Positions 61,824 through 64,000 of a DNA stretch of 64,000 nt are shown in pieces. Each line of letters begins with the position of its first letter. The first letter of the stretch is position 1. The stretch is from Hyphomicrobium methylovorum (lineage in GTDB: Bacteria; Pseudomonadota; Alphaproteobacteria; Rhizobiales; Hyphomicrobiaceae). Made by a program: the position numbers and the translations under genes. The notes beneath the pieces were generated by a model. It saw nothing but the letters and a program-made list of their open reading frames with translations. It was not told where the DNA came from and did no database searches. The stretch is from contig NZ_QHJE01000001.1 of assembly GCF_013626205.1 (NCBI RefSeq), forward strand, positions 1-64,000, in the 5' to 3' direction.

Positions 61824-64000
61824 CTAGACTATAAGGCGGTCGAAAGCTTCGAGAATGGTGGCCTGAGCAGCCTTTAACCTTGTCTCGAGCTCGGCGAACG
61901 TCGCGTCGCCGGAGGCGCGAGTCAGCAGCAATTTCAGGCCTTTCGGCGCCGACGCCGGATCAAATGAGCCAGCGAGCGTCAGGCGCAGGATCTGCGTCAG
62001 ATCGTGCAGCAGTTGCCCGGCTGTCGCGAGGCGCTGGTGGTCCTCGGTTGAAATTATTCCTTCGGATGCCGCCGCCGCCAATGCCGCAAGCGTGTTCTGA
62101 TCGAGTATTGCGGGATGTTCGGCGGCATGAATAAGTTGCAGATGCTGCACGATGAATTCGATATCGACAAGGCCGCCGCGCACCTGCTTCAGATCCCAGA
62201 TGTCCGACGTTCCCTTTTCCGCCTCGATGCGGCGGCGCATGTCGTGAATGTCGGCAGCGATCAAGCGGCGATCTCGCGGCGTCGCGAGCACATTGCGGAT
62301 TGCATCGTCCACGCGTCCAGCCAGAGACGCAGGGCCGCCAACGACACGCGCGCGCGTCAACGCCATGTGCTCCCAGGTCCATGCTTCATTCGCTTGATAG
62401 CTGATGAAGCTCGATAGGCGGGTTGCGACGGGGCCTTTCTGGCCGGACGGGCGCAAACGCATATCGACCTCATAGAGGGCGCCTTCTGCGGTATGCGCGG
62501 AGATTGCGTTGATGAGGCGCTGCGTCAAGCGAGTGTAGTAGTGGGATGGCGCGAGCGGCTTTTCTCCGTCCGACTGAGAGGCGCCGTCTTCGAAGTCATA
62601 GATAAGTATCAAATCGACATCGGACGCCGCCGCGAGTTCTCGCCCGCCGAGCTTGCCCATGCCGACGACCACGGCACTGCCACCCGGGACGCGGCCGTGC
62701 GCGTCCTCCATTTCGCGAGTGACCTCACGCAGCAAACTGGCGATCAGGCGTTCGGCAACTGTCGCGTAGGCGACGCCCGCCTCGGCGGCCGAGACGCTAC
62801 CCGTCAAAATTCCTACACCAACCAGGAAGCGCTGCTCGCTGCCGATGACGCGCGCTGTATCGAGAATTTCCTGCATCGGATCGTTTTCGCTTCCCGCGCG
62901 CGCCGCGTTGAAAGCCTTCCGCAGTAGATCGTCGATCGCGTCACCGTCAACGCGGCTTCCAACCGCTTGCGGATCGAGCACGGCATCGAGGAGCCGACGA
63001 CGTTTGGCGAGGCTCTGCGCGAGACGTGGCGCTGACCCCATAATGTCGGCGATTAGCCGGATCAGGCTCGGCTGCGCTTTGAGCAACGAAAAGAGCTGCA
63101 CGCCTGACGGCAGGTTCGACAGAAACCGGTCGAAACCTGCGATGGCGGCGTCAGGATCAACCGTATCGGCAAGCGCCTGAATCAGTAGCGGCTGAACTTC
63201 CGTCAAACGTTCGCGCGCGCGCGGCGAACGCACGGAAGGTGTGCGGCCGTGATGCCAGCCACGCACAATGGCTAGAACCTGAGCGGGCTGGGAATATCCG
63301 ATGCGGCGCAACTCTTCCAACGTCTGCGGATCGTCCGTGGCACCTGCGAACACCATGTTAGAGGCTTCGCCCGTCAGCGTCGGCGCGTCTTCAAATAGAC
63401 CGGCATAGTGCGTTTCAACTGTTTCCAGCTGCGCGACGAGCGCGGCCGCGAGTGCCGCTTCATCGGCGTAGCCTGCGAAGCGGGCAAACGCCTCGATCGC
63501 GTCTGTCGCCTCGGGAATTTCGTGCGTCTGCTCGTCTGCGATCATCTGCAGCCGATGTTCGATACCGCGCAGATAGCGATAAGCTTCGGCCAGTTCCGTG
63601 TGAACGTCCGGCTTCACCCAACCGCGACGGTCGAGCGCGTCCAGTGCATCGAACGTAGCGCGTACACGCAGATCCGTTTGCCGGCCGCCTGCGATCAACT
63701 GCTGAGTCTGGACGAAGAATTCGATCTCGCGAATGCCGCCACGACCGAGCTTGACGTTCTGGCCGCGGACCTTGATGCCGCCGATCTCGCGATGAGCGTG
63801 GATCTGGCGCTTCATTGCATGAACGTCCGCAATGGCCGCGAAGTCGAGATATTTACGCCAGACAAACGGGGCAAGCTCACTGAGGAACGTCTCGCCTGCC
63901 TCGATGTCTCCGGCGATCGCGCGCGCTTTAATCATCGCCGCGCGCTCCCAGTTCTGGCCGACGGTTTCGTAATACCCGTGCGCTGCGACTGTCGAGAGCG
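61824..64000 (-). CDS. glnE: Bifunctional glutamine synthetase adenylyltransferase/deadenylylase, C-terminal part (start outside window)
   Basis: GlnE adds and removes AMP on glutamine synthetase according to nitrogen status signalled by PII. About 724 of the usual 950-1000 residues are visible; the frame is open to the right edge, where GYYETVGQNWERAAMIKARAIAGD, the typical nucleotidyltransferase-1 sequence, crosses into the first visible part. Further signs are NVKLGRGGIREIEFFVQ, the second catalytic domain VVVGMGKLGGRELAAASDVDLILIYDF and RLRPSGQKGPVATRL. The stop is at 61824. Neither glnA nor glnB lies in the window. Confidence 0.95.
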   Translation of the reverse strand, partial: LSTVAAHGYYETVGQNWERAAMIKARAIAGDIEAGETFLSELAPFVWRKYLDFAAIADVHAMKRQIHAHREIGGIKVRGQNVKLGRGGIREIEFFVQTQQLIAGGRQTDLRVRATFDALDALDRRGWVKPDVHTELAEAYRYLRGIEHRLQMIADEQTHEIPEATDAIEAFARFAGYADEAALAAALVAQLETVETHYAGLFEDAPTLTGEASNMVFAGATDDPQTLEELRRIGYSQPAQVLAIVRGWHHGRTPSVRSPRARERLTEVQPLLIQALADTVDPDAAIAGFDRFLSNLPSGVQLFSLLKAQPSLIRLIADIMGSAPRLAQSLAKRRRLLDAVLDPQAVGSRVDGDAIDDLLRKAFNAARAGSENDPMQEILDTARVIGSEQRFLVGVGILTGSVSAAEAGVAYATVAERLIASLLREVTREMEDAHGRVPGGSAVVVGMGKLGGRELAAASDVDLILIYDFEDGASQSDGEKPLAPSHYYTRLTQRLINAISAHTAEGALYEVDMRLRPSGQKGPVATRLSSFISYQANEAWTWEHMALTRARVVGGPASLAGRVDDAIRNVLATPRDRRLIAADIHDMRRRIEAEKGTSDIWDLKQVRGGLVDIEFIVQHLQLIHAAEHPAILDQNTLAALAAAASEGIISTEDHQRLATAGQLLHDLTQILRLTLAGSFDPASAPKGLKLLLTRASGDATFAELETRLKAAQATILEAFDRLIV

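Overview
The window is a high-GC chromosomal segment from a methylotrophic alphaproteobacterium of the Hyphomicrobiales type; a Hyphomicrobium-like organism fits best. The reasons are a lanthanide-type methanol dehydrogenase (XoxF) with its cytochrome and binding protein, the four-gene formyltransferase/hydrolase (Fhc) complex of tetrahydromethanopterin-linked formaldehyde oxidation, a class I PHA synthase, a beta-barrel porin ending in Phe, and many ordinary alphaproteobacterial housekeeping genes. No rRNA, CRISPR array, prophage or insertion sequence was seen. One tRNA (Glu, TTC) is present.

Layout. 1-6 kb: end of a porin, a CoxE-like VWA protein, a lipoprotein, a small membrane protein, a CelD/BcsL-type acetyltransferase, a ferredoxin/ferredoxin-NADP reductase pair and an Hpt phosphotransfer protein. 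6-13.5 kb: a 902-residue membrane-anchored coiled-coil protein with 22-residue repeats, a dipeptide epimerase, an MFS transporter, a hypothetical protein and a FadL-type outer-membrane protein. 13.8-20.8 kb: ccdA-thiD, tkt-pgk (no gap gene between them) and a Kef-type antiporter. 20.9-34.7 kb: the C1 island. 34.8-40.9 kb: a small Cys-containing protein, a DUF1194 VWA protein, rfbC-rfbA-rfbD (no rfbB) and accessory genes including a NodZ-like glycosyltransferase. 41-46.8 kb: tRNA-Glu, then recJ, glpX, hom and an aminotransferase on the minus strand. 47.2-64 kb: phaC, metY, bpt, parC, a CAP-domain protein, a frameshifted SDR gene, an L,D-transpeptidase, a histidine-kinase-like protein, an ECF sigma/anti-sigma/metal-sensor-like trio and the 3' part of glnE.

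How the genes work together. In the C1 island XoxF oxidises methanol in the periplasm using PQQ and a lanthanide. Electrons pass to the cytochrome XoxG, and XoxJ probably assists. Around them lie exported proteins of families that travel with quinoprotein dehydrogenases: a CXXCW-motif rhodanese-like protein, a zinc metallohydrolase, a beta-propeller protein, an MxaD-like SRPBCC protein and two uncharacterised exported proteins. FhcBADC then converts formyl-tetrahydromethanopterin to formate in the cytoplasm. tkt, pgk and glpX provide sugar-phosphate rearrangement and gluconeogenesis, and phaC stores carbon as polyhydroxyalkanoate.

The less explained signals are: a 20-bp element with two mismatches shared by the xoxF upstream region and the neighbouring uncharacterised exported-protein operon; a perfect 9-bp hairpin that covers the metY ribosome-binding site; two long perfect palindromes in noncoding DNA (one before xoxG, one at about 51.3 kb); two distant copies of a small Cys/Trp protein family; and a one-base frameshift in an SDR gene.
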